DNA of 64,000 bases from Pseudolabrys sp. (GCA_019689975.1 JADGGK010000001.1:124001-188000), one strand, 5' to 3'; positions 46,263-56,665 are shown, counted from the stretch's first letter. Made by a program: numbers and translations. The notes: generated by a model from the letters alone, not told the origin.

Positions 46263-47245
46263 CTCTTCGGCTTACCATCGCCACGACCGACTACGACCAT
46301 TTCCGCGATTTTCGTCTCGGCCTGGTGCGGGCGGAAGGAATCACGCCCACCTGGCTCACCCTCGGTCATCACGAAATCTTCGCCCGCTTCACCTTCAACC
46401 GCGAATGGGACGTCTCGGAACTGTCCTTCGCCAAATTCGTCGCGCAGGTCACACGCGAGGAATCCGACATCATCGGATTGCCGGTCTATGCCTCGCGTAT
46501 GTTCCGTTTTTCCTCCGTCTACATCAACCGCACCAAGGGCATCAAAACCGCCAGCGACCTGCGCGGCAAACGCGTCGGCGTGCCGGAATGGGCGCACACA
46601 GCCGCGGTCTATATGCGCGGTTGGCTGATGCACGAAGGCGGCGTTCCGCTTTCCGAGGTCGAATGGATACAGGCCGGCACCAATGAGGCCGGACGCGACG
46701 AAAAAGTCGAATTGACCTTGCCGCGGGGCGTACAGCTCACGCGCCTCGCCGACAAGACGCTGAGCGACATGATCGCCGCCGGCGAGATCGACGCGGCAAT
46801 CATCGCTCGGCCCCCGAATTCGTTCCGCGCCGGCCACCCCGATGTGGCGCGACTATTTCCCGACCACGAGGCGATGGAGCAACGCTACCACGCGCAGACC
46901 CGGGTCTATCCGATCATGCACATCATCGCGGTGCGCAAGTCGGTCCTGGAACAGGCGCCGTGGGCGGCGCGCAATCTCTTCAATGCCTTCGTCGAATCCA
47001 AACGGCGTAGTCTTGAACGCCTGCTCGATCCGGCGGTGTCACGCTATCCCCTGCCTTGGCTTGCCGACTATGCCGCGCGACTCACGGCGCAGTTCGACGG
47101 CGATCCCTTCCCGTTCGGGATCGAGGCCAATCGCCCGACGCTCGAGCTGTTCCTGCGCTATGCCTACGAACAGGGAATCGCCCGCAGGATGGTAAAGCCG
47201 GAGGAACTCTTTCCCTCCGGCATGATGGTGGCGGTCAGGGTCTGA
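46259..47245 (+). CDS. 4,5-dihydroxyphthalate decarboxylase-like (type 2 periplasmic-binding fold)
   Basis: A 328-residue protein without signal peptide, with the bilobed solute-binding fold. The opening [38 protein letters not shown] and [20 protein letters not shown] resemble Pht5-like 4,5-dihydroxyphthalate decarboxylase and its ABC substrate-binding relatives. Dihydroxyphthalate metabolism is not supported by neighbours. It overlaps gshB, so is cotranslated, and abuts the convergent gene with no spacer. Could be an enzyme or a binding protein; the absence of a signal peptide favours the enzyme. Confidence 0.75.
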   Translation: MTLRLTIATTDYDHFRDFRLGLVRAEGITPTWLTLGHHEIFARFTFNREWDVSELSFAKFVAQVTREESDIIGLPVYASRMFRFSSVYINRTKGIKTASDLRGKRVGVPEWAHTAAVYMRGWLMHEGGVPLSEVEWIQAGTNEAGRDEKVELTLPRGVQLTRLADKTLSDMIAAGEIDAAIIARPPNSFRAGHPDVARLFPDHEAMEQRYHAQTRVYPIMHIIAVRKSVLEQAPWAARNLFNAFVESKRRSLERLLDPAVSRYPLPWLADYAARLTAQFDGDPFPFGIEANRPTLELFLRYAYEQGIARRMVKPEELFPSGMMVAVRV

Positions 47246-48220
47246 TCATTTGGATTGCAGCGATCGCCGCGCCGCCTCGTCGCGGATGTCGCCGGCGGTG
47301 ATCGTGGTCACGTCGAACCGTGCCTTCAGGCTTCCCGCCTTGAATAGCATTTCTTCCATCCACCTGAGCTTGCCGAGCGGCATGGCGATGGTCGGATCGA
47401 TCAGTCCGGATTTGAGCGTGTCGTCGTAGGCGAAAGCCGGGCGCGGATCGTCCGGCGGGGCACGGATCGCGGCGCGCGTCAGCGCGATGGTCGCGTCGCG
47501 ATGGGCGACGGCGTAACCGATCGCGTCCATTTCCGCAGCCAGGAAGTTGATCACGTCTTCGCGCCGAGTGCGGATGGTTCTGCCGGTCGCGGAGAGGCAA
47601 AGACGGACATAATTCGGCAATATGTCGTGCCCGCGGACCAGCATGCGGATCTCCTTTGGGGCCGCCGCCATGAATTCCGCCGCCACGATCCCGGCGTCGA
47701 CGACACCGGCAAGGACGGCCTTGTACCGGTCGAGATCGCCGCCGAGATTGGCCACGCGCACGTCGCTTTCCGCCATCTTGTCCTGTTCCAGCACCGCCTT
47801 GAGCAGGAGATTGGGCAGCGATCCGGGCGCGGCGACGGCCACTGTCCGGCCTTTCAGGTCGGCGACGCGGGTGATTCCGGGTCGCACCAGGAGCCCGTGC
47901 GGCACTCCCGGCCAGTCGCAACCGAGGATCTTGATGTCGGCGCCGCGGGCGCCGGCAACGATCGCGGCGCCCGGCGAGGATTCGATGCTGTCGAGCTCGC
48001 CCGCCAACAGCGCCTTGTGGGCCAGCGCGCCGTTCTTCATCGCGACGATGTCGATCTTGAGTCCGTGCCGGGCGGCGAAGTCGCGCTGCCCGACCATCAG
48101 CATGAAGCCGGCATCGCCTTTGGGCTCGATGACGCCGTGTCGCCACGGCTTGAGATCCTGCGCCGACGCGCCGCTCGCAAGCAGCCAAAGACCGACGCAG
48201 CCGATCGACATCAAGCGCAT
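47246..48220 (-). CDS. NMT1/THI5-like ABC transporter substrate-binding protein
   Basis: A 324-residue periplasmic-binding protein with a signal peptide (MRLMSIGCVGLWLLASGASA, cleavage before QDLKPW). The NMT1/SsuA-like fold is seen in LKIDIVAMKNGALAHKALLA, GELDSIESSPGAAIVAGARG and RVADLKGRTVAVAAPGSLPN. Such proteins feed sulfonates, nitrate or pyrimidine precursors to ABC importers. No permease or ATPase gene is adjacent, so it is an orphan. ATG 48253 is a possible longer start. No thiamine riboswitch is seen upstream. Its stop abuts that of the Pht5-like gene. Confidence 0.78.
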   Translation of the reverse strand: MRLMSIGCVGLWLLASGASAQDLKPWRHGVIEPKGDAGFMLMVGQRDFAARHGLKIDIVAMKNGALAHKALLAGELDSIESSPGAAIVAGARGADIKILGCDWPGVPHGLLVRPGITRVADLKGRTVAVAAPGSLPNLLLKAVLEQDKMAESDVRVANLGGDLDRYKAVLAGVVDAGIVAAEFMAAAPKEIRMLVRGHDILPNYVRLCLSATGRTIRTRREDVINFLAAEMDAIGYAVAHRDATIALTRAAIRAPPDDPRPAFAYDDTLKSGLIDPTIAMPLGKLRWMEEMLFKAGSLKARFDVTTITAGDIRDEAARRSLQSK

Positions 48221-48530
48221 GGCGGCAATGCTCCCGTTCGCGGCGTCGATCATCCGCGGCGCGCGCGGCATTGGCAACCGGTCACGCAAATGCCGCGCCG
48301 GAAGGAAAAGGCGCGGCAATTGCCGGCGTTCGGCGAGTCTCTGCGGCATGGGGGTCTTGCATTGGATCGTGCCTATCCGCGCGGCGGCAATGCGGTTTCG
48401 GAGTCGGCGGTGTCCGCTGTTCGCACAGGGCGTCCCGACGGCGCCGCGGCGATCCCCCGTGTTCCTTGAATGTTCTTGTAGCAAGAACAAGGTTCTGCTA
48501 CTCTTGCGTGTATCGATCGGGAAACGGGGG
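48221..48530. other. Divergent region between the NMT1-like gene and comM (310 bases)
   Basis: The right part holds the comM promoter and SOS-type box (48462-48505). The left part is GC-rich leader for the NMT1-like gene with GGGAG 10 nt before its start. No small gene was recognised in between. Confidence 0.5.
48462..48505 (+). promoter_or_regulatory. comM promoter with LexA-type SOS box
   Basis: GTTC (48462-48465) and GTTC (48473-48476) are separated by 7 bases, the direct-repeat LexA box of alphaproteobacteria (GTTC-N7-GTTC). It ends just before the -35 TTGTAG (48477-48482), followed after 17 bases by the -10 TACTCT (48500-48505). A perfect inverted repeat TGTTCTTG-TAG-CAAGAACA (48472-48490) overlaps the same sites. 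The promoter lies 26 nt before the comM start codon. Confidence 0.65.
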
Positions 48531-50069
48531 ATGGTGCAACACGTTGCGACGGTGGCCTTCGAGGGCATCGAGGCCCGGGTGGTGGATGTCCAGGTGCAGG
48601 TCGCCCCGGGCCTGCCCGCTTTCAACATCGTCGGCCTGCCGGATAAGGCGGTCTCGGAAGCCAAGGAGCGCGTACGCGCGGCGTTGATCGCCTCCGGACT
48701 CGCATTGCCGGCGCGCCGCATCACCGTCAATCTCGCGCCGGCGGACCTGCCCAAGGAGGGCAGCCATTACGACCTGCCGATCGCTCTCGGCCTGATGGCC
48801 GCAATAGGTGCCCTGCCGGCAGACGCGCTCGACGGGTTCACGGTGCTCGGCGAACTCGGCCTCGACGGCTCGATCGCGGCGGTGGCCGGCGTGCTGCCGG
48901 CGGCGATCGGGGCCAATGCGCGCGGACAAGGCCTCATCTGTCCGCACGCCTGCGGTGCGGAGGCCGCCTGGGCGAGCCCCGAAATCGAGATCGTAGCGGC
49001 ACAATCGCTGATTCAAATCGCCAATCATTTCCGCGGCACCCAGGTCCTCAACCGGCCGCAGCCGCGCATCCGCGAAATCGACGGTGCGCCGCTCGATCTC
49101 GCCGACATCAAGGGTCAGGAGAACGCCAAACGCGCGCTCGAAGTTGCGGCCGCGGGCGGCCACAACCTCCTGATGATCGGGCCGCCCGGCGCCGGCAAGT
49201 CGATGTTGGCGGCCCGGCTGCCGTCGATCCTGCCGCCGCTCTCGCCGACCGAATTGCTGGAGGTCTCGATGATCGCGTCGGTAGCGGGAGAGATCGAGGG
49301 CGGCGCGCTCACCAACCAGCGGCCGTTTCGCGCCCCGCATCATTCCGCCTCCATGCCCGCTTTGGTCGGCGGAGGATTGCGGGCGCGGCCGGGGGAGATC
49401 TCGCTCGCCCATCACGGCGTGCTGTTCCTCGACGAATTACCGGAATTCGCGCCGCAGGTGCTCGATTCACTGCGCCAGCCGCTCGAGACCGGCGAGGTGG
49501 CGATCGCACGCGCCAATCACCGCGTCACCTATCCCGCGCGCTTCATGCTGGTTGCGGCGATGAACCCCTGTCGCTGCGGGCGGGCGGGCGATCCGGGCTT
49601 CGTCTGCCGGCGCGGACCGAACCAACGCTGCGCAGCGGAATATCAAGCGCGACTGTCGGGCCCGCTGCTCGACCGCATCGATCTGCACATCGAGGTCCCC
49701 GCGGTCAGCGCGAGCGACCTCATCCTGCCGCCGCCGTCGGAAGGAAGCCGCGAGGTCGCGGCGCGTGTCGCGCGCGCCCGCGATATCCAACTTGCGCGCT
49801 ATGCGGCGCTCGATCTTGGCCAGGTGCGCACCAATGCGCAGGCGGCGGGGGCCGTGCTCGAGGAGGTCGCGCGGCCGGACAGCGCGGGGCACGCCTTGCT
49901 CCGCGAGGCGGCGGACGTCTTGCAGATCTCGGCGCGCGGCTACCACCGCGTGCTGCGGGTTGCCCGCACGCTCGCCGATCTTGACGGCGTCGAGAAAGTC
50001 GGGCGCGTGCATATCGCGGAAGCGCTCTCATACCGCGCGCTGGCGGAGGACGTCAGGCGCGCGGCCTAG
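48531..50069 (+). CDS. comM: ComM family AAA+ helicase (YifB/Mg chelatase-like)
   Basis: A 512-residue protein with the ComM N-terminal S5-like domain (HVATVAFEGIEARVVDVQVQ), an AAA+ module with Walker A MIGPPGAGKSMLAARLPS and Walker B VLFLDELPEFAPQVLDSL, and a four-Cys zinc loop CRCGRAGDPGFVC. ComM in other bacteria is a hexameric branch-migration helicase acting in natural transformation and recombination. ATG 48531 is 26 nt after a promoter with a LexA-type box. The chelatase label found in databases reflects distant homology only. Confidence 0.93.
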   Translation: MVQHVATVAFEGIEARVVDVQVQVAPGLPAFNIVGLPDKAVSEAKERVRAALIASGLALPARRITVNLAPADLPKEGSHYDLPIALGLMAAIGALPADALDGFTVLGELGLDGSIAAVAGVLPAAIGANARGQGLICPHACGAEAAWASPEIEIVAAQSLIQIANHFRGTQVLNRPQPRIREIDGAPLDLADIKGQENAKRALEVAAAGGHNLLMIGPPGAGKSMLAARLPSILPPLSPTELLEVSMIASVAGEIEGGALTNQRPFRAPHHSASMPALVGGGLRARPGEISLAHHGVLFLDELPEFAPQVLDSLRQPLETGEVAIARANHRVTYPARFMLVAAMNPCRCGRAGDPGFVCRRGPNQRCAAEYQARLSGPLLDRIDLHIEVPAVSASDLILPPPSEGSREVAARVARARDIQLARYAALDLGQVRTNAQAAGAVLEEVARPDSAGHALLREAADVLQISARGYHRVLRVARTLADLDGVEKVGRVHIAEALSYRALAEDVRRAA

Positions 50070-50147
50070 GGCGCGGGTCGTTTACCGCGCCTTAACCACG
50101 TTCGCGTCGGCCCGGATGATCGGCTTTGACGCGAATAAAATTGCAAT

Positions 50148-52430
50148 ATGCCCGCGTTCAGATGGTCGGATGCAAGGCGCCCGTTGCGGCATAAGCGCCT
50201 TGTCGACCGGCGAGCCATGTCCATGTCGACGTCGACCCCGGCTTCCGCGCATCGGCGCGCCGAACTCCGTCTGTTCGGTGGTGCCGTCGCGATCCTGCTT
50301 GCCGCGGCGGCAGGAGGGCTTGCCCTGTGGACCGGCCTGCGGCTGCAGGTCGATGCGCACGATGCCTATGCCTGGGCGACCGGCATCGGTGCCGCGCTTG
50401 CGACGGCCTGCGTGGCCATCCAGCTCCTCCTGAGGCGGTGGCGGCGCATGGCGGCCACAATCCGGCGTCTGGAAGCGCAGGTCGACGAGCTGTGCGATCG
50501 CAATTGGGAACTGCGCGAAGCGGAGGAACGTGCGCGCAGCCTGCTGCAAGCTCAAGGCGACCTCATCGTACGCCGCGATACGCGGGGACGAATCACGTTC
50601 GCCAATGACGCGTTCTGCGCGCTCGCGGGAATGCCGCGCGAGACGCTGCTTGCCGGCGGCGTCGATCTGAAAGTGCTCGAACAGGGGAACGTGAGCGTCC
50701 TTGCCGACGGCACGCGCGTGTACGATCAGAAGATCGCCTGCGGCGGCTCCGCGCGCTGGATCGCGTGGCGCGAAGCCGCCGTGCGCAGCGGGTCGGCCAC
50801 CGAGATTCAGGGGGTCGGCCGCGACGTGACCGATCGCGTCGAAGCCGAGCGCGCGCTCGCCGCCGCGCGCGACCAGGCCGAAGCCGCCAACCGCGCGAAG
50901 TCGCGCTTCCTCGCCGTCGTCAGTCACGAAATTCGCACCCCGCTCAACGGGCTGCTCGGCATGGTCGATCTGCTGCTTGACACCCCGCTCACCCCCGAGC
51001 AGCAAACCTACGCCAAGGCCGCCAAGGCGTCGGGCGAAACGTTGCTGACGCTGATCGAGGAGATCCTTGATTTTTCCAAGATCGAAGCCGGCAAGCTTGA
51101 GCTCGATGCGCAGCCTTTCGCATTGGCGTCGCTGATCGAAGAGACGGTGGAATTGCTGGCGCCCCGCGCGCAGGCCAAGGGCATCGAGATCGGCAGCTTC
51201 ATCGACGAACGCCTGCCGGCCAGGCTCATCGGCGATGAGGGGCGGCTGCGGCAGGTGCTGCTCAATCTCGCCGGCAACGCGATCAAGTTCACGGAACGCG
51301 GCGGCGTTGCGGTGATCGCCGAGCCGGGCGACAATGGCGCGCTGTGTCTGCTCGTGCGCGACACCGGCATCGGCATCCGGTGCGAGGATCAGAAGCGCAT
51401 CTTCCACGACTTCGAGCAGGCCGATGATTCTTCGGCGCGGAAATACGGCGGCACCGGGCTCGGACTCGCCATTTCCAAGCGCATCGTCGAGGGCATGGGC
51501 GGCACCATCGCACTCGACAGCACGCCGGGAAGGGGCACGACGTTTTCGGTCATTCTGCCATTGCCGCCGGCGCAAGAGGCGTCGGGGGGATTCGACGCCC
51601 CGGATCTTGCCGGCGCCGCGGTGATGATCGTGTGCGCCAAGGACATTGCGACGTCTCTTTTGGCGCGCCGGCTGGGTCGCTGGGGAGCAAGTATATGTAC
51701 CGCAAGCGACGGGCGCATGGCCTTTGCGTTGCTGCCGGAACGGCACTGGGACGCGATCCTGGTCGATTATCCGCTTGCGGCGGCGATGATCGCTCACCGG
51801 GATTGGCCCCCTCGCGACGTCGCGCGACGGCTGGTGCTGATCGAGCCGAGCGACCGGAACGAACTGCCGATGCTCAAATCCGCCGGCTTTACCGGTTACC
51901 TCGTCAAGCCGGTACGGGCGGCCTCGCTCGCCGCACGGTGGCGCGCGCAAGACGGTTTCGAGCACGCCGCGAACTCGGAGATTGAACGGTCGGGATTCGA
52001 GCAACCCGGCAAGCCGCGCGGGGCCTCCATTCTGGTTGCCGAAGACAACGAGATCAACGCGCTGCTGGCCCGCGCCCTGCTCGTGCGCCTCGGCCATCGT
52101 CCGACGCTCGCCCGCGACGGCGCCGCCGCGGTCGAAGCCTGGATGTCGGCGCGCGCGGCGGGCACGCCATTCGATCTCGTTCTGATGGACATGCAGATGC
52201 CCGAGGTCGACGGGCTTGCGGCCGCGCGCCGCATCCGCGCCGCGGAGGCCGCATCCGGCGTCAAGCCGGTTCCGATCCTGGCCCTGACCGCCAACGCCGC
52301 CGACGAAGATCGCCGTGCCTGCATCGACGCCGGAATGGACGGCCTGCTGATCAAGCCGCTCGACCGGCAGCGATTGGAAGAGGCCATCGGCCAAACGCTC
52401 CGGTCATCGACGGCGACGCTTGCGGCTTGA
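50148..52430 (+). CDS. PAS-containing hybrid sensor histidine kinase/response regulator
   Basis: A 760-residue membrane kinase. Two membrane helices lie within the first 100 residues ([39 protein letters not shown]), then a coiled coil. A PAS domain follows (about 140-235; [19 protein letters not shown]). HisKA carries the phospho-His in [19 protein letters not shown]. HATPase_c has [16 protein letters not shown] and [14 protein letters not shown] degenerate receiver-like domain (about 490-595) precedes a true receiver ([18 protein letters not shown], phospho-Asp in [13 protein letters not shown]). ATG 50217 is another possible start. Next to olsB, 132 nt apart; output unknown. Confidence 0.9.
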   Translation: MPAFRWSDARRPLRHKRLVDRRAMSMSTSTPASAHRRAELRLFGGAVAILLAAAAGGLALWTGLRLQVDAHDAYAWATGIGAALATACVAIQLLLRRWRRMAATIRRLEAQVDELCDRNWELREAEERARSLLQAQGDLIVRRDTRGRITFANDAFCALAGMPRETLLAGGVDLKVLEQGNVSVLADGTRVYDQKIACGGSARWIAWREAAVRSGSATEIQGVGRDVTDRVEAERALAAARDQAEAANRAKSRFLAVVSHEIRTPLNGLLGMVDLLLDTPLTPEQQTYAKAAKASGETLLTLIEEILDFSKIEAGKLELDAQPFALASLIEETVELLAPRAQAKGIEIGSFIDERLPARLIGDEGRLRQVLLNLAGNAIKFTERGGVAVIAEPGDNGALCLLVRDTGIGIRCEDQKRIFHDFEQADDSSARKYGGTGLGLAISKRIVEGMGGTIALDSTPGRGTTFSVILPLPPAQEASGGFDAPDLAGAAVMIVCAKDIATSLLARRLGRWGASICTASDGRMAFALLPERHWDAILVDYPLAAAMIAHRDWPPRDVARRLVLIEPSDRNELPMLKSAGFTGYLVKPVRAASLAARWRAQDGFEHAANSEIERSGFEQPGKPRGASILVAEDNEINALLARALLVRLGHRPTLARDGAAAVEAWMSARAAGTPFDLVLMDMQMPEVDGLAAARRIRAAEAASGVKPVPILALTANAADEDRRACIDAGMDGLLIKPLDRQRLEEAIGQTLRSSTATLAA

Positions 52431-52562
52431 GCCTCGCGCGCCACATTGTCATAATTCGGTATCCGGCCCGTGGTGTAGGGGAACTGCCGCGGCCGCCTGC
52501 CGACCCCCGAATCCGATCGTTCGGCCCTCCGCGGATCCGTGCCCCTTAAGGAAACGACCGTC

Positions 52563-53510
52563 ATGGCCAGTCGCGCACATCCGCATCAACCTCGACGTCT
52601 GTTGCAACGTTTCCGCCATCCGCCGGCCGCTACGGGCGTGCCCGGCTTGTTGTCCTCGTTGCAGGCCTATGGCGGGCTGCAGGCCTGGGCGGCGCGCGCG
52701 CATCGGCCCGCGCAAACGCTCGGCCGCATGGGCTCCTTGGAGGTGAGACTGGCGCAAACGGCGGCCGAGGTGCGTCAGGCGCAGAAACTGCGCTACCGGG
52801 TTTTCTATCAAGAAGGTTCGGCGATCCCCAATCCGGGCCGGCTGTTCGCCCGGCGCGACGTCGACGCCTATGACGCAATCTGCGATCACTTGCTGGTGCT
52901 CGATCATGACGCACGCACCGGTCAGGCAGGACGGCCGGCAGTGGTCGGCACCTATCGGCTGCTGCGCCAGGTGCTGGCCGAGGACTACGGCGGTTTCTAT
53001 ACCGCGGGCGAATTCGACATCGGCGACCTGATCGCGCGTCATCCGGATCTGCAATTTCTCGAGCTCGGCCGCTCCTGCGTGCTTGCTCCCTATCGCAACC
53101 GACGCACGGTCGAGCTGCTCTGGCACGGCATCTGGGCCTATGTGCTGCAGAATCGATTGGACGTGATGATCGGCTGCGCCAGCCTCGAGGGCACTGATCC
53201 CAACCAGCTCGCGCTGCCGCTCTCCTTCCTCCACCACTACGCACGTGCTCCCGAAGAATGGCGCGCGCGCGCCTTGCCGGATCGCTATGTTGAAATGAAT
53301 CGCGTATCGAAGGAATCAATCGATCCGAAAGCCGTGCTGCGAACCCTGCCGCCGCTCATCAAGGGTTATTTGCGGCTCGGTGCCTACATCGGCGACGGCG
53401 CGGTGATCGACTACGAATTCGGCACCACCGACGTGCTGATCGTGCTTCCGGTTTCGGTGATCAGCGAACGCTACCTCGAGCACTTCGACGTGAACCGCCG
53501 CGCGGCATAA
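52563..53510 (+). CDS. olsB: L-ornithine N-alpha-acyltransferase OlsB-like
   Basis: GNAT-superfamily enzyme transferring a 3-hydroxyacyl group from ACP to ornithine, the first step of ornithine lipid formation. The 315-residue protein has VRLAQTAAEVRQAQKLRYRV, the VVGTYRLL strand, and LQFLELGRSCVLAPYRNRRT, matching OlsB and the hemolysin-like acyltransferase family. The ATG has AAGGAAAC upstream. Together with a PmtA-like gene at 26.2 kb, the genome can evidently build phosphate-free and choline lipids. No OlsA gene is adjacent. Confidence 0.85.
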   Translation: MASRAHPHQPRRLLQRFRHPPAATGVPGLLSSLQAYGGLQAWAARAHRPAQTLGRMGSLEVRLAQTAAEVRQAQKLRYRVFYQEGSAIPNPGRLFARRDVDAYDAICDHLLVLDHDARTGQAGRPAVVGTYRLLRQVLAEDYGGFYTAGEFDIGDLIARHPDLQFLELGRSCVLAPYRNRRTVELLWHGIWAYVLQNRLDVMIGCASLEGTDPNQLALPLSFLHHYARAPEEWRARALPDRYVEMNRVSKESIDPKAVLRTLPPLIKGYLRLGAYIGDGAVIDYEFGTTDVLIVLPVSVISERYLEHFDVNRRAA

Positions 53511-53538
53511 GCCCGGATGCGGGCACGAACATCCGGCA

Positions 53539-54492
53539 TCAAAGCCGCCGCAGCCACACCTCCTCGATCTGGTGACTCTCGCCCTTGCGCAGAATTAGAT
53601 CGGCGCGCTGGCGTGTGGGCAAGATGTTTTCGTGCAGGTTGACGAGATTGATCCGCGTCCAGATCGAGGCCGCCGTCATCGTCGCTTCTTCGTCGGACAG
53701 ATTCGAGTAGCGGTGAAAATAGGATTTGGGATCGCGGAAGGCGGTGCTTCGCAGCGTGAGAAACCGGTCCACATACCACGCCTTGAGCAGCTCTTCGCTG
53801 GCGTCCAGATAGACCGAGAAATCGAAGAAATCCGAGACGAACGGAATGGCCTTGCCGTCCTTGGGCAGACGTCCGGTCTGCAGCACGTTCAAGCCCTCGA
53901 CGATCAGGATGTCCGGCCGGTCGATCTCGATCCATTGGTTCGGGACAACGTCATAGATCAGGTGGGAATAGACCGGCGCCCGCGCCGGCCGGCGGCCCGC
54001 CTTCACGTCGGTGAGGAAGCGCAGCAGCGCCGGCAGGTCGTAGCTTTCGGGAAAGCCTTTCTTTTCCATCAGGCCTTCACGCTCCAGCACGGCATTGGGA
54101 TAGAGGAAACCGTCCGTGGTCACGAGATCCACTTTGGGGACGTTCGGCCACCGCGCGAGCAACGCTTGCAGGACGCGCGCAGTGGTCGACTTGCCGACGG
54201 CGACCGATCCCGCAACGCCGATAACATAGGGCATCTTGGCATCCATGGTGCCGAGAAACCGGTTCTGGGCGACGAATAGACGCTGCGTGGCCGCGACATA
54301 CATCGACAGCAGGCGCGAGAGCGGCAGATAGATCTCCTCGACTTCGGCCATGTCGAGCCGGTCGTGTAGGGAACGCAGCCGCACGATCTCGTCCGGCGTC
54401 AACGTCATCGGCGTATCCTCGCGCAAGGCCGCCCACTCCTTGCGGGAGAAGACCCGATAGGGCGAAAGAACTTCTTCGGTGCGTTGCTCCAT
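53539..54492 (-). CDS. coaA: Pantothenate kinase (type I)
   Basis: ATP-dependent phosphorylation of pantothenate, the rate-limiting step of CoA synthesis. The 317-residue protein has the P-loop [18 protein letters not shown], the [19 protein letters not shown] region, [19 protein letters not shown] and [10 protein letters not shown]. The ATG overlaps the hisE stop by one base (TAATG), fixing the start. Transcription continues from the his cluster, the usual Hyphomicrobiales arrangement. Confidence 0.97.
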   Translation of the reverse strand: MEQRTEEVLSPYRVFSRKEWAALREDTPMTLTPDEIVRLRSLHDRLDMAEVEEIYLPLSRLLSMYVAATQRLFVAQNRFLGTMDAKMPYVIGVAGSVAVGKSTTARVLQALLARWPNVPKVDLVTTDGFLYPNAVLEREGLMEKKGFPESYDLPALLRFLTDVKAGRRPARAPVYSHLIYDVVPNQWIEIDRPDILIVEGLNVLQTGRLPKDGKAIPFVSDFFDFSVYLDASEELLKAWYVDRFLTLRSTAFRDPKSYFHRYSNLSDEEATMTAASIWTRINLVNLHENILPTRQRADLILRKGESHQIEEVWLRRL

Positions 54493-54815
54493 TACTTCGT
54501 CCGTCGCGCGGCCTTTTCTGCGTGGCCGCTCTGTCGCGTGCGTTTTTCCAGTTCGGCTTCGACGTCGGCAAGCTTGATGCCCCGCGCTTTGAGCAGAACC
54601 AGGAGATGGTAGACAAGGTCGGCGCTCTCGGCGATCACCCGGCTCCTGCTTTCTTGCACGGCGGCGAGGCCGGCCTCGAACGCCTCCTCGTTGAGCTTCT
54701 TGGCGCAATGGCCGACGCCCTTGTCGAGCAGCGCCCGGGTGTAGGACTCCTCCGCGCTCGCTTTGGCGCGTTGCGCGAGGCGTCGTTCCAGCACGGCCAG
54801 AGTGAAACGGGGCAT
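54492..54815 (-). CDS. hisE: Phosphoribosyl-ATP pyrophosphatase
   Basis: Second step of histidine biosynthesis, splitting PR-ATP to PR-AMP and pyrophosphate. The 107-residue MazG-fold helical protein has [32 protein letters not shown] and [18 protein letters not shown], with conserved Glu/Asp metal ligands. TAATG overlap with coaA. A 264-nt gap with a long hairpin separates it from hisF upstream. Confidence 0.97.
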   Translation of the reverse strand: MPRFTLAVLERRLAQRAKASAEESYTRALLDKGVGHCAKKLNEEAFEAGLAAVQESRSRVIAESADLVYHLLVLLKARGIKLADVEAELEKRTRQSGHAEKAARRTK

Positions 54816-54878
54816 CGGCGGCGTCCTTTATGGCGGGTCTTAGCATCTCCCGGCGGAGGCGTCATTGCCGCCTTGGAC

Positions 54879-54913
54879 GCGATCCGCCCGGCCCGGGCGG
54901 GTCGGCGGATCGC
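54879..54913. other. Long hairpin between hisF and hisE
   Basis: GCGATCCGCC (54879-54888) and GGCGGATCGC (54904-54913) are perfect 10-bp inverted arms around a GC-rich 15-nt loop that contains CCCGGG. No U-tract follows. It may stabilise the upstream his message, slow transcription into hisE-coaA, or be an isolated repeat element. Confidence 0.45.
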
Positions 54914-55079
54914 AGCACGATGATGCGTGACCGCCATTGCGGCCGCCCCTTCGGCGCCGGCCACGGGCCTTGCCTGACCCCGCCCTCCCACCGACGGCGG
55001 CTTCGCCTCTTGCTTTCCTCACAGCGGACAAGTGAGGCGAGCAAGCTTTTCTGCAAATGCAGCTGCGGCCACACGGGGA

Positions 55080-55856
55080 CTAGGCATCGAGCCGCACGGG
55101 CAGGCCGGCCCGCGCCATGTGCAGCTTGGCCTCGCGCACCGAATATTCCCCGAAGTGGAAGATCGAGGCGGCGAGCACCGCGCTGGCGTGACCGTCACGA
55201 ACGCCCTCGACCAGATGCTCGAGCGTCCCGACGCCGCCCGAGGCGATCACGGGCACGGTCACCGCGTCGGCCACCGCGCGGGTGAGTGCGATGTCGTAGC
55301 CCGATCGGGTTCCGTCCCGATCCATGGACGTGAGCAGGATTTCGCCGGCACCGAGCGCCACCACCTCCCGCGCATAGGCGACCGCATCGAGTCCCGTCGC
55401 CCTGCGTCCGCCGTGCGTGAATATTTCCCAGCGGTCGGGCTCGCCCGATCCGGAAACCTTCCTTGCGTCGATCGCCACCACGATGCACTGATCGCCGAAT
55501 TTCTCAGCCGCCTCCCTGATGAGCTGGCGGCGCGCCACCGCGGCGGTATTGATCGACACCTTGTCCGCGCCGCAGGACAGCAGCCGACGGATGTCGTCGA
55601 CGGTGCGCACGCCGCCGCCTACCGTCAGCGGCATGAAACAGGCTTCGGCGGTGCGTGCCACGACGTCATAGATCGTGTCGCGATTCTCATGGCTCGCGGT
55701 AATGTCGAGAAAACACAGTTCGTCGGCGCCGGCCGAATCGTAGGCCATCGCCGCTTCGACCGGATCGCCGGCATCGCGCAGGTTGACGAAGTTGACGCCT
55801 TTGACCACGCGACCTTCCTTGACATCAAGGCAGGGGATGACACGAACCTTGACCAT
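55080..55856 (-). CDS. hisF: Imidazole glycerol phosphate synthase subunit HisF
   Basis: Cyclase half of the glutamine-dependent synthase that makes IGP and AICAR. The 258-residue TIM barrel has [20 protein letters not shown] with catalytic Asp, the phosphate sites [14 protein letters not shown] and [14 protein letters not shown], and the second catalytic Asp in [13 protein letters not shown]. Its ATG overlaps the hisA stop by one base (TGATG). Partner HisH is encoded two genes upstream. Confidence 0.98.
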   Translation of the reverse strand: MVKVRVIPCLDVKEGRVVKGVNFVNLRDAGDPVEAAMAYDSAGADELCFLDITASHENRDTIYDVVARTAEACFMPLTVGGGVRTVDDIRRLLSCGADKVSINTAAVARRQLIREAAEKFGDQCIVVAIDARKVSGSGEPDRWEIFTHGGRRATGLDAVAYAREVVALGAGEILLTSMDRDGTRSGYDIALTRAVADAVTVPVIASGGVGTLEHLVEGVRDGHASAVLAASIFHFGEYSVREAKLHMARAGLPVRLDA

Positions 55857-56596
55857 CAGGCGGTGGTCCTCGATTCACGAATGAGCCTCAGCGCCTCGGC
55901 GGCATCCAGTCGCCCGTCATAGAGCGCGCGGCCAGCGATGGCGCCCGCCAGTCTTCTGGCCCGGGGAGCAAGCAGCGCCCTGACATCCTCGATCGATGCA
56001 AGCCCGCCCGAGGCGATGACCGGAATGGTGACGGCCTCGGCGAGCGCGATGGTCGCATCGAGATTGAGCCCCGTCAGCATGCCGTCGCGCGCCACGTCGG
56101 TATAGATGATCGCGGCGACGCCGACGTCCTCGAACCGCTTGGCAAGTTCGAGCGCCGATAATTCGGTCGTTGCCGCCCAGCCGTCCACCGCCACCCGGCC
56201 GTCGCGGGCATCGAGACCGACCGCGACGCGCCCCGGAAAATCGCGCGCCGCTTGCTTCACGAACGGCGGGTCGCGCACCGCCGCCGTCCCGATGATCACT
56301 CGCGCGACGCCTTTTTCGAGCCATGCCTCCACGGTCGCCGTATCGCGGATGCCGCCGCCGAGCTGCACCGGGATGCCCACGCTCGTGAGAATGCGTTCGA
56401 CCGCGTCCGCATTCATCGGCTTGCCGGCGAACGCGCCGTCGAGATCCACGACATGCAGATATTCGAATCCCTGCCGGGCGAAGACGCGGGCCTGCGCGGC
56501 GGGATCGCGATGAAAGACGGTCGCCCGCGCCGTGTCGCCTTGCTCCAGCCGCACGACCAAGCCGTCTTTGAGATCGATGGCCGGAAAAAGAATCAT
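55856..56596 (-). CDS. hisA: ProFAR isomerase HisA
   Basis: Amadori isomerase of the histidine pathway. The 246-residue barrel has [20 protein letters not shown] with catalytic Asp, phosphate loops [19 protein letters not shown] and [17 protein letters not shown], and the second Asp in [13 protein letters not shown]. It overlaps hisF by one base and lies 121 nt after hisH, a gap that contains a small hairpin. Confidence 0.98.
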   Translation of the reverse strand: MILFPAIDLKDGLVVRLEQGDTARATVFHRDPAAQARVFARQGFEYLHVVDLDGAFAGKPMNADAVERILTSVGIPVQLGGGIRDTATVEAWLEKGVARVIIGTAAVRDPPFVKQAARDFPGRVAVGLDARDGRVAVDGWAATTELSALELAKRFEDVGVAAIIYTDVARDGMLTGLNLDATIALAEAVTIPVIASGGLASIEDVRALLAPRARRLAGAIAGRALYDGRLDAAEALRLIRESRTTA

Positions 56597-56665
56597 CGCT
56601 CACCCTTCCCCCGCGGCGCAAGGTCGGCGCGGCGTCGGACGGCGTGCGCCGCCCACCCGCCTCCT

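Noticed and set aside
48221-48460. Thiamine riboswitch upstream of the NMT1/THI5-like gene
   Set aside because: None of the conserved TPP-aptamer core sequences is present.
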